Positions 21,990 to 32,113 of a DNA stretch of 64,000 bases are shown in pieces (position 1 is the first letter of the stretch; each line of letters starts with the position of its first letter). The notes under the pieces were generated by a model, which was given only the letters and a program-made list of their open reading frames with translations, searched no databases and was not told the origin of the DNA. The position numbers and the translations under genes were made by a program. Source of the DNA: Isochrysis galbana (Eukaryota > Haptophyta > Isochrysidales > Isochrysidaceae); contig CM030938.1 in NCBI GenBank assembly GCA_018136815.1, forward strand, positions 5,852,494 to 5,916,493, read 5' to 3'.

Positions 21990-24450
21990 ATGGGCGGCGG
22001 CGGCGCGCGGCAGCGCTACCCACAGCTGCTGGCGCTGCTGGCGCTGCTGGGCGGCACGCGAGGGGCGACGGTCCGTCTCATAGTCGGAAACACGAGCGTG
22101 AGCGCCACTCACGCCTCCGCTACGCCCGAGCCACCCAAGGCAGAGCTCGCACTCTTCGCTCTCCACTCGCACTGCTCGCTTCCCTCTCTCTCTCCTCTCT
22201 CTTCTTTCCCCTCGCCTGTCGCGTTCTCCTTGTTCCCCTCGCTCCCCAGCTCGTCCACACCTTCGGTCGCGGCGGCCACTATGTCGCCCCCCCCCCCGCC
22301 GTCATCACCCTTTGCGCTCCTAGTGCCTCGCGGTGGCTGCTCGTTTGACGCCAAGATGGCGCTGGCGATCGCCGCTGGAGCGAGCGTCCTCCTCGTTGCA
22401 GACCAGCTCCTCTATGCGCCAGCGCCCAATATTAGCGGCGCGGTGGGCTCAGGCTCGATGCTGCTGACCGACCCATGCGCCGTCGACTGTTCACTCGGCG
22501 CCGTGCTCCTCGACTCTGCTGAGCTCTCTCGGAAGGTGGTGCTCGGCGGGATGGGTGAGCAGTGCGCGCTTGTGTGCGGTGGCCGTGCGTGTGGCTTCGC
22601 TGATCCGCCTCCCAACGCTACGGCGCACGCGGGAGAGGCTAGCGACGAGAGTGTTGCGGCAGGTGCCGGCGGCGCGGTGTGGCCAATCCGACGCGCCTGC
22701 TGCGCTGTCGACGAGGACGTCGACATGCAGATTTCGCCAGTCGTCGAGCTTCCGGGCGAGGCGGGTCGCAGCTCGCCTGCCTTGCCCGCACTCTTCCTCT
22801 CTGTCACGGATTCGACGCGGCTGCTCGCGGCTGCGGGACCGAGCGCCTTCGAGGGGCCCGGCCTGCCACGGCTGCTCATCGATGCGGAAGGCGGAACGGG
22901 CGGCGGCGGCGGCAGCGGCGTGCCGCAGCTTGACCCCTCGGCGCTCTACATCCTCGTGATGGGCACCGCAATCGCTGCGCTCACCTCGGCCGCGGGCGCA
23001 CGCGCCCAGCACGCGCAGGCGATGGCCGCCGCGTCGGGCGCCACTGCGACCGGAGCCGACGACGCCGAGCCGCTCCAGATGTCCGCGCCCATGGCGCTCG
23101 CCTTTCTTGGCATGGCGAGCACGCTTCTCCTCGTGCTCTACATGCTGCTACAAGCAGGCTACCACGTCATCCTGCTCCTGCTCGTCGTACTCTTCGCCAC
23201 TGCGGCAGTCCACTCGCTTCTCGTTCTCGGCGCGCCGCTCGCCGCCGCCGTGCTCACGCCGCGGCTCCGCTCCACTTCCCTGCGGCTGGGCGCGCTCGCC
23301 ACGCTCGACGTGCCGACTCTCGCTGCGATGCCCCTCGCGGTCGGCGTGGGTGTCGCATGGCTCGCATATCGGCATGCGCAGTGGGCGTGGGCGCTGCAGG
23401 ACCTGATGGGCGCCGCTGTTTGCGCCAGCTTCCTCCGCACTGTCCAGCTTCCTTCACTCGAGGCACGCAGCACCCGCCAGCCCGCACCGTCACCACCGCA
23501 GCAATAAACGAGCCACTCCGCTCAGGCGTTGGATCATGCTACCCTGTGTCGTAGGTCGCAACGTTGCTCCTTGGGCTCATGTTCTTCTACGATATCTTCA
23601 TGGTGTTCATCTCGCCAGCGGTGCGCGCCGTTGTCGGCCCACAATCTCCTTCCGGCTAAGTCCGCTCGCCGGCCGCGCGCCGTGCCCCAACACCCTGCTC
23701 GAGCGCGCCTTTTCCTCCGCACGATCTCGCAGATTTTCCATCGGTCTGTCATGATGTCCGTCGCGACAGCAGGGAATCCCTCGGCCTCCGTCTCGGAGGA
23801 CGGAACCACGTGCATCCGACATGAGGGTGCGGCGCCCGTCGATCCACCGCTCTGACTGCGCATGCCGCCGCCGACGTGCGCATACGCCGTCCCGCCTCGC
23901 AGGCGAGCGAATGCCAATGCTTCTACTCGTTCCGCGCGTCACCCATGCGGGCGCGCCTGCCGACTATGCCATGCTCGGGCTGGGCGACATTGTGATACCT
24001 GGATTGTTGCTCACCTTCGCTGCGAGGGCCGACCTAGCGCAGCGCGCCGCGGGTAGCGGCGACGGTGCGGACGGCTGCAATTGGCTGACGGTCGGGTGCG
24101 CCGGCGGTGGGTATTGGCTCGTGGCGAGCATCGGCTACTGCATCGGGCTTGGGCTTGCCCTACTTGCCAACGCCTTCCATCTCTCTTTCTATGGCGTGCA
24201 GGGGCAGCCGGCCCTGTTGTATCTCGTGCCTTGTACGCTCGGTTCCGTCGCCCTGCGGGCCAGTCTCCGGCACGAGTTGGGCTCGCTGTGGAGGGGCAAG
24301 ACGGCCGAGTCGGCTGGCGCAAGAGACCTGGTGGGCGTCGTGCCAGAGGGGGGCGCGGACGATGAGTCGTGCGTGCAGCAGCAGCTGTGTGGCCGCGCGA
24401 CGGGGGGTGGCGGCAGCGACGGCTCGTTGCACTACACATCTCTACCGTAA
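21990..24450 (+). CDS. Signal peptide peptidase-like (SPPL) intramembrane aspartyl protease
   Basis: Exons: 21990-23462, 23555-23620, 23733-23826, 23903-24450 (726 aa). Intron 1 has a GC-AG boundary (GAG|GCACGC). The ATG is followed by a signal-peptide-like stretch (RYPQLLALLALLGGTRGA). Residues 100-260 look like a protease-associated lumenal domain (ALLVPRGGCSFDAKMALAIA is typical of PA domains). Multiple membrane segments follow. Exon 2 begins VATLLLGLMFFYDIFMVF, containing the catalytic YD motif. Exon 3 has SVMMSVATAGNP. Exon 4 has MLGLGDIVIPG, the catalytic GxGD motif, and QGQPALLYLVPC with the PAL motif. All three signature motifs are intact, so activity is plausible. The PA domain plus signal peptide fits SPPL2-type proteins of the endomembrane system. 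A Ser/Pro-rich insertion lies at residues about 50-95. Confidence 0.92.
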
Positions 24451-24838
24451 GAGATGCTGGACGCGCGGAGCCACCCGCCTGAAGCCAACATGGATTTCGC
24501 AGCACCATGTGTGGCGAGCCCGCGTCTATGGACATGAAGTGCGACGAGTAGTCACGAAAAGCGATCGCAATTGCTCAGTGTAGTTCGGCGCCCAGATGGC
24601 CGTTCCGCCTTTTGCGCCACCTTGTGACGACTGTTGTCGCCGCTTTCTTCGAGCACTCCGACGTGTACGCAGCGGTACAGTGGTACGCAGCGGCGGGTGT
24701 GATGGAGCCGTGCATCGTGCGTTGCATACGTTTGCTGCCCCACCCATTCTTTTGTGCATTCGTCGGTCCTTGGAGGTTATCGTCTCATGTGCTGACTATA
24801 GGCGCATGGGTTCGCCCACATCGTTGATATGCAAATCG

Positions 24839-25048
24839 ACTCAGGATCGATCGTGATGGCACGAAGGTGAGCGCTGCATGCATTATCAGAAGGCAAAGCA
24901 ACAAGCCCTTGTTATATATATCTCACAGAGCGTGAGTGCTATGGGAAATAATCGGGTATGAGACGGACTCAGGATCGATCGTGATGGCACGAAGGTGAAC
25001 GCTGCATGCACAATCAGAAGGCAAAGCAACAAGCCCGTGTTATGTATA
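24839..25048. repeat. Direct duplication of about 85 bp
   Basis: 24839-24922 and 24964-25048 share GACTCAGGATCGATCGTGAT, GAAGGCAAAGCAACAAGCCC and intervening sequence with a handful of differences. The offset is 125 bp. Confidence 0.85.
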
Positions 25049-25299
25049 TGTTACCCCCCTGGAGCCAACGCCCCCCAGGAGCTATCGGGGGCCCCCGAGA
25101 GCTATCGGGAGGAAATTCTTTCCCGATCGCCAATAGCCCCACCGAGAGCTACCGGGGGACCGAGCAAATCCCCCGAGAGCTATTGCTATTGGGAGATTTT
25201 ACCTCCCCCGGGGAGCTATCGCGTTTAAAAATCTTCTTAAAAATCTCCGCTACGTGTGCGGCGTAAGGCAGCGTGCTCATGTGCCTCACTACTACCCAA

Positions 25300-25516
25300 C
25301 CTCAACCGGGCCTGAATTATATTTCCGCACGGCCGTCAGACGTCAGAGGCCTGTGAAATCGGGTATTTTTCGAAAATTTTGCCGGAAGACCGAAGACCCC
25401 CGGTTTTTTTTGCTGATCTCCCATACCAGAACCTATAGGGAGCTTATTTAGGCCTTCATTTGCCCATTCCTGATGGCGCCCTCCGCATCCCCCTAGTAAG
25501 TGACCGGGCTAAAAAA
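25300..25516 (-). mobile_element. Transposon-like terminal segment, copy 1
   Basis: The right end reads CTAGTAAGTGACCGGGCTA at 25497-25515, which is an inverted match to the end at 35870. Internal sequence (AGAACCTATAGGGAGCTTAT, the A/T-rich CGAAAATTTTGCCGG) is also an inverted match to 35930-36040. The other end was not identified, so this copy is partial. Confidence 0.6.
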
Positions 25517-26841
25517 AATCTCAAAAAGCTAGCCGCTCGCTACTTGCACGGCGCGAGGCAGATTGCTGGTGCTACTCCTAGCTACCCTCCCCATCCTACC
25601 ACCATCCCCTTCCCCTCCGTAGGGACGAAGAGGAGCCGGGGGACATCGGGCGTGGGGCTCGAGCATGGCTCCCGATTCCTTCCCTGGAAGACCGGGGGAG
25701 GGGGGGCCGCGCGCGTTGCTTCGGCCGGGGGCGTGAGACAAGGGGGGTAAGAGTGGGTGATCTGGGTGCCTGTCCCGCCCCCTCGTGGGCCTTCAGTCAG
25801 TGGGAGTCTTCGCCCTTGTCCGAGTGAGTTATGTTATGTTCCGGATGCCTAGCTCGGTTGCCGCTCGCGCATCAGGGCATCCGAAATGCCTCCAAGTTGA
25901 AGTCTTTGTCAACGGTGTATAAATAAGGGAGTAATCATCTTGCGCAGATGCTTATTGCTCGGGATACCGACTTTCGAGGGGCTTGCTATGGGCAATCGAA
26001 CTCCTCAGGCGCCTTGAGGAAGACATTCCTCGATTGGCGGGGCGGAGTTTTCATATTCAACTCGCCAGCGGTCCGGCCTCTTCAGCAGAGGGGGGGAAAA
26101 TGCGAAACTTGTGCACGCACAACTCGCCACACAATGAAAGAATGCGCACAATATCTTGCGCACACCTTCCGGAACAATCCAGACACGAACGGCATGGAAT
26201 ACAAAAGACATCGTTCCTTAAGTCGTGGGACAGCATCTTGTGACACAAGTGCACAACGCACCACCCAAGTGCTCTCAACGGAATGAAGACCCAACCAGAA
26301 CCGGGCGTCATCCAACGCGGGGCGGAAAACAAAACCGTCGAACAAGCACACGACGAATTTTCAAGTTTGTGATTTCAGCAAATAATGAGGGGTCGCGGTG
26401 CGATAAGGGAATGGGGCTAACACTCACACATGGCAGGACTACCTGCCACGGCAACACGGCAAGCGCAAGCAACGAGCCTCGGCCGGTTAGTCAAACAGGT
26501 CGTGCCAACGAAAAATATGTGCAACCATCGCGCGTCAACAAGACTTGAGCAGCAACGCCCTTGGCCACGCGGTATATATCTTACTGCTATCAACTAAGTA
26601 CCACGGCAGCATGAGCCGGACGGGAGGTTGGCCTCCATGAAGGCGTCAATCGCAGATGGGAGCCAACGGCCTAGGTCCCATCCCGCTGCTAGTCTCTAAG
26701 TTGACTCGAGGGCTCGAGTCGGCGAAAGTATCAACGGCGTGCAACTCCACCTCAATTCAATATTGCGCATGCGCAACCATGCCATCCGACCACGACATTC
26801 CGTCTCAAGCGATGGGGCCGCCGTCGGTTTGCGGGGCGCTG

Positions 26842-29777
26842 TCAATCATCCATCACCACGGGAAACGACACTGCCCCCACTGGCGCCAGCTCGAGTGCCG
26901 ACGAGGGCCGCACACGCCCTGCCTCCAACGTTGACCGGCGCACATGCGGCGGGGCTACAGGTGATGTCGCTTGCGAAGAGTCACCGCATGCAGCCGCGCC
27001 AGCCCTCCTTGGGTCACTCCATGTGCCGCCGCATCTGCAGCTGTTGTACATTGAGCACGCTGTACCATCCTCTGCACTAGGGCTCCCAGGCGGCGAAGCA
27101 ATCTCATGTGCACCCACATCGAGCGGCGCCATCTCCGCGTGGCGTTCCACGCAGCAGCCTCGGTCGAAGCTTACACCCAGACCGCCTCGCAGCCCCGAGC
27201 GACTTGCGCCAACGCGCCCGCGGCTCGAACGGCGCGCGCTCTCATGACTCCTCCGCCCGCGGCCGCCCGAGCTACCATTATGTCGGTGGTCGATGCGACG
27301 GGCACCTTCGCCGTCAGCTTCGTGGGACTCTTCGAGTCCGAGCTTGACAAAGCGCGTGCCTCGGTGAAGACCGCGGACGGTCAGCGCGATGATCACCGCG
27401 GCGGCCACCAGGAGCGCTAGCGCTGACACGCTCAAGGCGAGCATTTTACCAAGCGAGCGTGGCTCGTGCTGGAAGCGAGCCACATACGCTCCTTGCTGCG
27501 CGACGGCTGGCGCGCCGCTGCCGTCACACGCCACGGGGAGCCAGCCGGAATGGCCATTGGCCTCGATGAAGTGCTGCAGCGCGTGCCAGTCACACACGAG
27601 GGGAGAACGATCGACGCTACCTTGCTCGCCTGTCGGCATGCAAAACTCTGCGCGAAGATCCGCGTCGGAGCGCGCATAGCACTCCAGAAGCTCCTCGCTC
27701 TGCGCCCAACCATTCGACTCTGTGGGCAGCGGATTCAAAGTCCGCGGCGGCGGAGGCGGAGGCGGCGGGGGCGGGGGCGGCAGAGACGAGGAAGGAGACG
27801 GACACTCCTTGGACCGTCCCTCGTGCTTGCCGTGCTCGTCCCAATGGCGCTGCAGATCAATCCATCCGCACTGCAACGGCTCGGAGTCACCGACGCAGTA
27901 CGCGGCACGCATGTCGTGGTAGCGCCGCGCGTAGCACGCCATCTCGCGCACCTGGCGGGTTGGGGGTCGCAGGGTCGGCGGGTAGGCGTGGGGACGCCGC
28001 CGATGCATAGCATTGCGCTGTTGGGGACGGCCGGTGTGGTAAGACGGCGGCTAGGCAAAGGTGCAGGCGCCCTAGCGCGCGCGCGTGCGTCTGAGCAGTG
28101 TTGATTAGAGGTGCCGGAGCGCGCCTGTTCGGTGGGAGGCGGCCTCGGTGGCGGCGACGGCCGCGGTGGCGGTGACGGCGGCCTCGGCGGCCGATCGCAC
28201 CCCAGAGTGTAGCCAAGGTCGCGGCCCGTCTCACTCCAATGCCGTTGTAGCGCACCCCAGTCGCACTGGAGCGCGGGCGGACGTCCGGCACTCGTACCGG
28301 CGGGCGTCTGGTGCGGATCACTGTGCCGGCAGAAGGAGGACTTGAGCTCTAGGTACCGCTCCGCGTAGCACACGAGCGTGTCGGCCAAACCAACTGAGTG
28401 GAAGAAGGCGTTGATTCCCAGCGCCATCTTCTCCATTGCCGCGCAACTCCCTGCACTCGCGTGGACGTTGCGGCGTGGGCGTGGGGCAATTTCCGGCTGC
28501 GCGCCATGTCGTGTGTCGGCGTACCTGGGTGCAATCCATCGCCCATGTCGGCGAGTGTGAGCAAGTTGCCGCCCTCCATGACGTACATGTCGCGGTCGCC
28601 GGCGAGAACGAAGCTGCGGACTGTCTGCCGGATCTGTTCGCGAAGATCCTGCGGAGACGGTGCGGGCGCGGCGGGGCTGAGCGCGGCGCGCGCGAGGCGG
28701 TTGGCGTGGCGAGCGCACCTCGATGGTGTACCTCGCGTTGCCCGAGCAGTGGTTGCCGCGGGCCTCGTGCCCGTGCCGCCGCTCGATGAGCGTGATGACG
28801 ACGATGGGCACCGGTGGCCGACGCTCGTCCTCCGCCTCGCGGATGCCACGTAGGAAGGAGGCGAGCTTGTCCGAGATGTCGCAGCTCGACGTGCCCCAGT
28901 CGTTTGTGCCGATGAGCACCGAGACGAGGTCCGCGTCCATGGAGCCAATCACCGGCCCATGGCGCGGCGTGATGGGGATGCCGCCCCAGCCCAGGTTGAT
29001 CGAGTTCCAGTTGTTCATTCGGCCGACCAGCTCCGGATACCTATGACGCGCACGAGAGGGGGCCTCCGTCGGCGGTGCGGCGCGGTGCAGCGCGTCATTC
29101 GCGGCGCGGGCGACGCACGGCGTCTCGGCGCAGAAGCCGTGGGTGATCGAGTCTCCGTAGGCGACGTAGGTGAAGGGCTCCTTTGGAGGCGGCGCGCGCA
29201 CGGTCAGCGGCGCCTCGCCGCGCAGCTCGATCCCGCGGAAGACGACGGGTCCACCCCACGGCATCACGAGCTCGAGCGTGCGCAGCGCGCGCGTCTGGCC
29301 GGGCGCGAGCAGCTCGAGCGAGACATGCCCGTTGAGGAGTTGCCCGCGTCGCTGGAGCGCGGCGGAGGCGGGCGGCAGCCTCGTGCGCACGCCGTCGACA
29401 TAGAGCAGCGGCAGACAGTTTGCGTCGCATGCGTCTCCCGGCTGGGAGTCTCCCCTCTCACTCGGAATGTAGCAGAAGGCGGTGCCGCTCGAGGTCGGGC
29501 ATCCGACCGAGCATCCTCCCGCGGTATACTCGATGGTCATCGTAGCTTGTGTGGCGTCTGTGCGTACTGCGATCGTCGCCCCCGGGTTCTGCTGCTCTGC
29601 GTACGGCCCAGTCAGGTTGAGCCCCGCCCAGCCTCTCCATAGAGGAAGCCATCCACAGGGCCAAGAGGGAAAGTCATCGAAGCATCTGTCGAATACAGCG
29701 CGATCGGCGTCGAGGTGGAGGTGGAGGTAGTTGGAGTAGGAGAGGCGCTCGTCCGAGGGAGAGAGGTGGGTCCACAT
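26842..29777 (-). CDS. Membrane-anchored SGNH hydrolase with three tandem cysteine modules
   Basis: Exons: 29777-28719, 28648-28525, 28450-28125, 27951-26842 (about 872 aa). The third intron would be GC-AG and is the least certain. An N-terminal beta-sandwich-like region precedes the hydrolase. SGNH blocks are TYVAYGDSITHGF (nucleophile Ser), NLGWGGIP (Gly), VLIGTNDWG (Asn) and GDGLHPG (Asp, His), so the catalytic set is complete. This arrangement resembles carbohydrate esterase family 2-like enzymes. Three modules follow with the pattern CYAxR-x(5-8)-[LM][RK]xx[FY]C, then xC[DG]WxxLQxxxxxxG and a last Cys. They start VCYAERYLELK, ACYARRYHDMR and ECYARSDADLR and are joined by Pro-rich linkers. 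One membrane helix (MLALSVSALALLVAAAVII) precedes a roughly 160-residue Arg/Ser-rich tail. No signal peptide is evident at the chosen ATG. The substrate is unknown; cell-surface glycan is an inference. Confidence 0.85.
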
Positions 29778-29840
29778 TGTAGGTGGAAGTGAAGGGAGGC
29801 GGGGGAGGCGATGGAGAGGGGCGGCGCGCCCACCGCCGGA

Positions 29841-29850
29841 CTAAATATAG
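29841..29850 (-). promoter_or_regulatory. Candidate TATA box of the SGNH gene
   Basis: CTATATTTAG on the minus strand lies 64-73 nt upstream of the ATG at 29777 in otherwise GC-rich sequence. That spacing suits a TSS about 30 nt downstream of the box and a short leader. Confidence 0.4.
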
Positions 29851-29919
29851 ATCCACTCTCTCATCTCTCTCTGTAGTAGGTAGAGCTAGACTAGTGGTTC
29901 CATTCGCCGCGAGCGCGGT

Positions 29920-29950
29920 AAGCGGTAAGAATATTAAAAGGTTTTGAAAG
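29920..29950 (+). mobile_element. Solo LINE 3' end
   Basis: AAGAATATTAAAAGGTTTT matches the 3' terminal motif of the LINE family (GCGAGAATATTAAAAGGTTT at 39503 and elsewhere). The rest of the element is not recognisable upstream, so this is a severely 5'-truncated copy about 150 nt upstream of the SGNH start. Confidence 0.5.
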
Positions 29951-30129
29951 TTCGTAGCCATAGGGCCAGTAGGGAGGGCTGAGATTCACCCTAAATACTC
30001 TGGGGTTTTTCTCTTCTTTCTTTCATATTCTTCTTCATTCTCCCTCTGTTATTTTTACTTTTTACTATTGTTTACTCTTTACTGTTATTTCTTATTTTTG
30101 TTTCTGAGACTGAGATATCGCGAATGCGA

Positions 30130-30545
30130 ATGCGACATCTGAGAGCACAGCTCAGGGGGCAGGCAAGGCTGAGGCATGGCCCTGGCCCCTCCTGCCTCTC
30201 CTTCGCTGGCTCTCGCGCCCCTGCCGGTCGACTGGTCGACTGGAGCGCTGGCTAGGGGCTCTTATTGTTATTGATAGGTGAGGGGGGGGCAGGGGGCAGG
30301 GGGAGGAGGGGTTGGTCAACAAAGCGACACGGTGGCCACTTGGGCCAGGGCGTGCGAGCTCTGTGCCCGAATCTCTGGGAGAGTCTGGGCAGTTTGGATG
30401 AGTCCCCCCTGACTGCCAAGAGGCAGCGCAGCAGGGGCGTGGATGGTTCTCGCCCCCCATGAGCCATGAGGGGGGTCGAGAGAGTGGGGGGGTCGCGAGG
30501 CCCCCCTCCCCCTCCATGGCGACCAATCATTAGATTAATGATGAA
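30130..30545 (-). mobile_element. Divergent LINE-derived copy with 5' hairpin
   Basis: Read on the minus strand it starts with a hairpin (ATCATTA/TAATGAT, 30542-30526), then GGTCGCCATGG. Internal blocks CTCAGGGGGCAGG and CCTGCCTCTCC correspond to blocks at about 57510-57560 in the element at 57090-57832. The open frame from the ATG at about 30520 is Pro/Ser-rich and resembles the ORF1 starts of the family only in position. Confidence 0.5.
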
Positions 30546-30566
30546 GATGTAGGATGAAATAGCATG

Positions 30567-30740
30567 ATCTCTTAACCGGCGAAGCACCCTAGGAGGTGCT
30601 GCAATAGCAGTTGCCTTGATTGAGGAGGGGGTGTGTTCACAAGATATGGAACGTCCATTTACCTTTATATATGGAGCTCAGAGCACTCAACGCTGTCGCG
30701 AAGCACCTTCAAAGGTGCTTCCTGCCGCCGGTTAAGAGAT
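30567..30740. mobile_element. MITE-like element, 174 bp
   Basis: Perfect 14-bp terminal inverted repeats ATCTCTTAACCGGC (30567-30580) and GCCGGTTAAGAGAT (30727-30740). Each is followed internally by its own small hairpin: AGCACC-CTAGG-AGGTGCT near the left end and AGCACCTT-CA-AAGGTGCT near the right. No coding capacity. A target-site duplication is not clear. Confidence 0.7.
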
Positions 30741-31544
30741 AAGATAGTGCACGTCCACACCACATCGCAAAAATAACGTAAGGCACGCAGCCGTGGGTCA
30801 ATACAAATCATGCACCACAACACACAACGACACGTTCATTTTTGCACCACGCAAGCCTGAGTCGCAGCGTGGCTGCGTGAAAGAGGCTTTCAATTCCATT
30901 TAAACTCGTGAGCAACGACCGCTCTACCACCACGTGTAGGCTTCCGTTGTACGGCTCGCATGCGGTGGGAGTGAGTCGGTGCGGATGCGACTCCCATGTG
31001 CGTTTGGTGCATGGGGCCGGCGCGCGATCAGACAACTGAGATTGCTCTCGAACCACACATGAAGGAACCTTTCTTTGCGCAACGTGTCATGATAATCGCT
31101 GAATAGTCCGTCGGCAAGCAAGGAGCCAAAGTCTGAAGAGCAAAGCGAGAGCATCACAAAAGCCGCTCGTGTGCTCGTGCAGTAGACCTTTCAGTTATGG
31201 CGTGTCTGTAGCCTCGGAAGCTAGCCGCTGTACAGGTCGGGCAAATGCAACACGGGGCTCGGGGGGACAACCAATGAGGAAGGGAGGGATCGCGTCTTGT
31301 CGGCGACAGGGAGCAAGGATCACTGTATTTGCGTGCCGTCCTTGCTTCGAAACTGCTGCTCACGTCAGGATGACGCTTTCACCTATGGAAGCATTTGCAA
31401 CGGCCGCCCGATGGCTGGCGGCTCGTCCAAAGCTGGCGGCCACGGCAACGACTCAGTGGTCGCCGGCGGAGGGGCATCAAGGAGTACAATCTCTCCGCCT
31501 AGGTTATGTGTACGAGTTCGCGTCAGTTTGGAGCGGCGCCACCC
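30741..31544. other. No gene seen
   Basis: There is no convincing ORF, splice pattern or repeat between the MITE-like element and the small zinc-knuckle gene. Confidence 0.4.
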
Positions 31545-32113
31545 TCAGGCGTCGAGTGTATCACTAATGTCGTCCGGGTATGTCGGCGCACAGCTGCCAT
31601 TCTCGGTGGTGGCAGTCGCCTCGCTTGCCGCTTCATCCCCGATCCCGTCCTATGAAGTGAACGTGGACGTGAGGGAATAGTTGGAACGCGATGTGAGCCT
31701 CTTGGTTCCAGCCGGGACTCCATGAGACCAGCGAGCCAGCAGTACGTACCTGTTGTGCGGCCCTCGTGCACGTACGCGATTTGTGGCCGATGCCACCGCA
31801 CGCCGAGCAGCGCTGGGGCTTGTTCTTTCGCGAAGAGTGCATCTAGAAAGTCAAGAGCAGGCAAGGCACCCAGGGGCGGGAGGGCTCAGAGGGAGAGTCG
31901 GTTGGTCGGGGCAATCCTAGGGTAAAGCAGTTGGCGGGCGGACGATGGCTGCAATGCCTTTGGAGGTGCGGACAGTAACTCGACCTTGCGTATGCCTCCT
32001 TGTGACGATGCCTCTTTCACCATAGAGTAGGTGTCCCTCAACTGTATGATAGCGCTCGCCAGCTGGTCGCGCAGTTCGCAGAGAGATCTGTTGGAGGGAT
32101 CCGCTTGAAGCAT
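31545..32113 (-). CDS. Small zinc-knuckle protein with acidic tail (3' exons)
   Basis: Three phase-0 exons: 32113-31985, 31842-31750 and 31649-31545. The second is bounded by a clean acceptor (CTTTCTAG) and donor (CAG|GTACGT), the third by TTCATAG. Together they encode about 108 residues: a helical stretch (MLQADPSNRSLCELRDQL), a knuckle RCSACGGIGHKSRTC fitting C-x2-C-x4-H-x4-C, and an acidic Thr/Ser-rich end (PTYPDDISDTLDA) with TGA at 31547-31545. An acceptor-like TTGCACAG lies right before the first ATG, so upstream exons may exist. The helical stretch faintly recalls the N terminus of the SMN-related splicing factor SPF30, and the knuckle resembles those of plant R-R-type MYB-like proteins. 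Neither is strong enough for a name. Confidence 0.5.

Larger units (their letters stand above)
24451..26841. other. Intergenic region with repeats, no gene seen
   Basis: It holds a direct duplication (24839-25048), a patch of repeated GAGAGCTATCGGG-type motifs (about 25075-25220) and a transposon-like end at 25300-25516. No ORF beyond these carries a recognisable motif or splice pattern. Confidence 0.5.

Noticed and set aside
29674-29961. Alternative start for the SGNH gene giving a signal-peptide-like N terminus
   Set aside because: That N terminus is translated from a LINE 3' end (CAAAACCTTTTAATATTC), is in another frame, and lies upstream of the candidate TATA box.
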